6,023 nucleotides of DNA from contig DEHC01000077.1 in the NCBI GenBank assembly GCA_002351705.1, positions 1-6,023 of the forward strand. The letters are read 5' to 3'. Under the pieces are notes generated by a model. It had not been told where the DNA came from. It did no database searches and saw only the letters and a program-made list of their open reading frames with translations. The DNA comes from Gammaproteobacteria bacterium UBA2810. GTDB taxonomy: Bacteria; Pseudomonadota; Gammaproteobacteria; Enterobacterales; Succinivibrionaceae. Numbering within the stretch: the first letter of the stretch is position 1; each line of letters opens with the position of its first letter. This document shows positions 5,671-6,023 of the stretch, one piece after another. A program made the position numbers and the translations under genes.

Positions 5671-6023
5671 ATGTTCCCGGAAGATTTCCTCAACCGTATA
5701 GGGGTGTCCGTCGCACAGACGCTGCAGAGCGTCGATTTCATTGATGCCATCAAGGAAATCATGGGAAGGCAGTACACTTGCGTGCGTGTATGCAGAAAAA
5801 TATACGCCACAGAAGTCCTGTCAATGCGCGATGTTCTCGCATGCGACGGACAGGCAATGCGCGCGACAGCACGACTTCAGCCTGACGGCAGACGTTCTGG
5901 CGGCAAGCAGATTACATCAATTGTCAGCTATGAAACCGGGATGACTCTCGGACAGGTTATCCATAACAAAAAGAACCAGGAAAAACAGTCCATCATTGAT
6001 CCGTGAGTTTCCCTTAAACCGGG
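5671..6023 (+). pseudogene. ISAs1-like (DDE) transposase fragment, frame broken near right edge
   Basis: The frame from the ATG at 5671 gives 111 residues and stops at TGA 6004-6006. VLACDGQAMRAT (55-66) resembles the first catalytic Asp motif (IAIDGKTLRGS-like, here D59) of ISAs1-family transposases. GGKQITSIVSYETGMTLGQVIHNKKNQ (78-103) resembles the following core strand region (HMVSAF...LVLGQ...K.NE-like). Full ISAs1 transposases are roughly 350-380 residues, so much is absent. The N-terminal part (1-50) does not resemble the usual family start, so the ATG may not be original. After the A5 run at 5981-5985 the +1 frame reads NSPSLIREFPLNR and stays open to the window end, fitting the family better than the annotated stop; one extra A would explain this. 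The second and third catalytic residues lie beyond the window. Family call is by eye. Confidence 0.65.

Overview
The window looks like chromosomal DNA from a gammaproteobacterium. The triosephosphate isomerase follows the E. coli TpiA pattern closely almost end to end, and the phosphofructokinase is of the E. coli PfkA type. The ExoI (SbcB) family next to them is mainly gammaproteobacterial. A gut or rumen Succinivibrionaceae-like host is my guess, not something the sequence proves.

Left part (1-3412, all on the minus strand, read right to left): tpiA, a strong intrinsic terminator, pfkA, a 64-residue DUF4250 protein, and an exodeoxyribonuclease I-like protein that runs off the left edge. TpiA and PfkA are two glycolytic enzymes. 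The two downstream genes are tightly packed behind pfkA (67-nt gap, then 2-nt gap) with no terminator visible, so they probably share its transcript. The ExoI-like protein has the family fold signature but has lost several metal-binding and catalytic residues. PfkA has Asn where the family has its Mg-ATP-binding Asp.

Middle (3413-3767): a divergent intergenic region of 355 bases, with a plausible extended -10 for tpiA on the minus strand and a TTGACG/TATAAT promoter on the plus strand.

Right part (3768-5429, plus strand): a 553-residue protein with a long Gln/Lys-rich coiled coil, including eight 14-residue repeats, followed by a C-terminal FkbM-type SAM-dependent methyltransferase domain. 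Codons 38-41 are one uninterrupted run of twelve G. It is in frame as sequenced, and gain or loss of a single G brings in a stop within about 60 codons. This has the layout of a phase-variable contingency gene and is the most notable feature of the window. The gene is visibly more A-rich than the glycolytic genes.

Right edge (5430-6023): a non-coding stretch with short direct repeats and a GC-rich hairpin, then a broken ISAs1-like (DDE) transposase fragment whose frame appears to be disrupted at an A5 run just before the window ends. The methyltransferase and IS remnant look like an accessory insertion beside a core glycolytic operon.
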